From Acidobacteriota bacterium (GTDB taxonomy: Bacteria; Acidobacteriota; Terriglobia; Terriglobales; Acidobacteriaceae), in NCBI GenBank assembly GCA_021841795.1, contig JAKCDN010000240.1, positions 1 through 5,147 of the forward strand: a DNA stretch of 5,147 bases, written 5' to 3'. Below, piece after piece: positions 4,590-5,147 of the stretch. The stretch's first letter is position 1. Every line of letters begins with the position of its first letter. The notes beneath the pieces were generated by a model that was not told the origin of the DNA, did not search any database, and saw only the letters and a program-made list of their open reading frames with translations. The translations under genes and the position numbers were made by a program.

Positions 4590-5147
4590 ATGGTGCGATT
4601 TGAGATAGCTGTCGCGCTGATGGCATTGATGGGCGCGGTGTGCGCGCAAGAGCCCGCACCGCAGCCTGCGGTCGACGGGGCGAAGGTTGCGCATGCGCCG
4701 GTGGTTCTGGTTTCGCCGCCGCCCGAGTACCCGCCCGCAGCGAGCAGCGGGATGCTGGGCGGGCGATGCGTGGTCTCATTGCTGGTGGACACGAGCGGCG
4801 CGCCGCAGGACGTGAAGCTCGTGCGCTGTTCCAGGGATGTTTTTGGCTCCAGCAGCGTGGCGGCGGTGGAGAAGTATCGCTTTCAGCCGGCGCAGGACGA
4901 GACGGGAAAGCCGGTGGCGGTCCGGGTGAACGTGGAGATCAACTTCGGTCGCACGGATGTGGCGAACGGCCCGATGGACAACCCGTCCCTGGGCACGTTT
5001 CGCTACGAGATCGACGCCCTGCCGGCAGGGTACTCCGCGATGCAGCCGGCGCAGGGCGTGGTTCCGCTGATCGACAAGATGCAGCTGCCGAAGCTGACCA
5101 GGTTTCCCGAGAAGGCATTCACGGCCGCGGCCTCGGGATTGAAGCGC
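4590..5147 (+). CDS. Exported protein with TonB C-terminal-type domain (3'-truncated by the window)
   Basis: 186 codons run off the right edge with no stop. Seen: a signal peptide MVRFEIAVALMALMGAVCA with likely cleavage after VCA (residue 19). The residues before Cys18 do not fit a lipobox. After a short linker, PPPEYPPAASSGMLGG (43-58), a strand CVVSLLVDTSGAPQDVKLVRC (60-80) and VEKYRFQPA (93-101) followed by GKPVAVRVNVEINF match the TonB C-terminal pattern: YP..A...G..G, V.V...G...D..V, the (W/Y)RF.PA motif, and a closing strand. There is no long Pro/Lys/Glu spacer and no uncleaved anchor, so it is probably periplasmic rather than a classical energy-transducing TonB. The start is ATG 4590 (or GTG 4593, better spaced from GAGGG at 4582-4586). 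The frame is open back to ATG 4449, but 4449-4589 has AGA, AGG and CGA codons and lost the local G-ending bias, so I treat it as non-coding. It follows the oligopeptidase by 142 bases with no terminator seen between. Confidence 0.78.
   Translation, partial: MVRFEIAVALMALMGAVCAQEPAPQPAVDGAKVAHAPVVLVSPPPEYPPAASSGMLGGRCVVSLLVDTSGAPQDVKLVRCSRDVFGSSSVAAVEKYRFQPAQDETGKPVAVRVNVEINFGRTDVANGPMDNPSLGTFRYEIDALPAGYSAMQPAQGVVPLIDKMQLPKLTRFPEKAFTAAASGLKR

Noticed and set aside
3554..4792. A 412-codon minus-strand open frame, and a similar 398-codon one at 2294-3490.
   Set aside because: Both are antisense to the well-supported oligopeptidase gene. They are rich in Arg, His, Pro and Gln as expected from reading GC-rich coding DNA backwards, and show no recognisable domain.

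Overview
The window is GC-rich and densely coded, with many G-ending codons (CTG, GTG, GCG, GGG) in the plus-strand genes. That codon style, together with a stand-alone STAS protein and a secreted TonB-C-domain protein, is what I would expect from Acidobacteriota (Terriglobia-like). This is an inference from composition and gene content. There is no rRNA or marker gene to settle it. I see no mobile element, tRNA, rRNA or CRISPR array, and no gene-free stretch longer than about 300 bases.

Layout. (1) 2-49, plus: the last 15 codons of an unidentified gene. (2) 50-170: a weak terminator-like hairpin, then an extended -10 promoter and a strong Shine-Dalgarno leading into (3) a SpoIIAA-type STAS anti-anti-sigma factor (171-515, plus). 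(4) 541-576: a strong terminator hairpin with an A-tract on one flank and a T-tract on the other, placed to serve both the STAS gene and the minus-strand operon that converges on it. (5) A two-gene minus-strand operon: a secreted, membrane-anchored TPM-domain (YgcG-like) protein with a Gly-rich tail (2190-1369), then LemA (1274-696), separated by a 94-base gap that contains a perfect 8-bp hairpin. (6) A 166-base divergent promoter region (2191-2356). (7) Oligopeptidase B of the S9A prolyl-oligopeptidase family (2357-4447, plus), with complete catalytic and S1-site residues. (8) The 5' part of a gene for an exported protein with a TonB C-terminal-type domain (4590 to the window end, plus).

How the parts fit. 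TPM and LemA proteins are often encoded side by side and are both envelope-associated, so the minus-strand pair is one unit of poorly defined function. The STAS protein should act in a partner-switching circuit, but its kinase, phosphatase and target are not here. Oligopeptidase B is a cytoplasmic peptidase cutting after Arg/Lys, and shows no functional tie to its neighbours beyond the shared divergent promoter region.

Most of the content is recognisable families. The points most worth a second look are loss of the two S2-site aspartates in the oligopeptidase, the apparently leaderless or near-leaderless starts of both divergent genes (in contrast to the strong Shine-Dalgarno sites of the STAS and LemA genes), and the hairpin between the TPM and LemA genes. 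I found no convincing undescribed multi-gene system.
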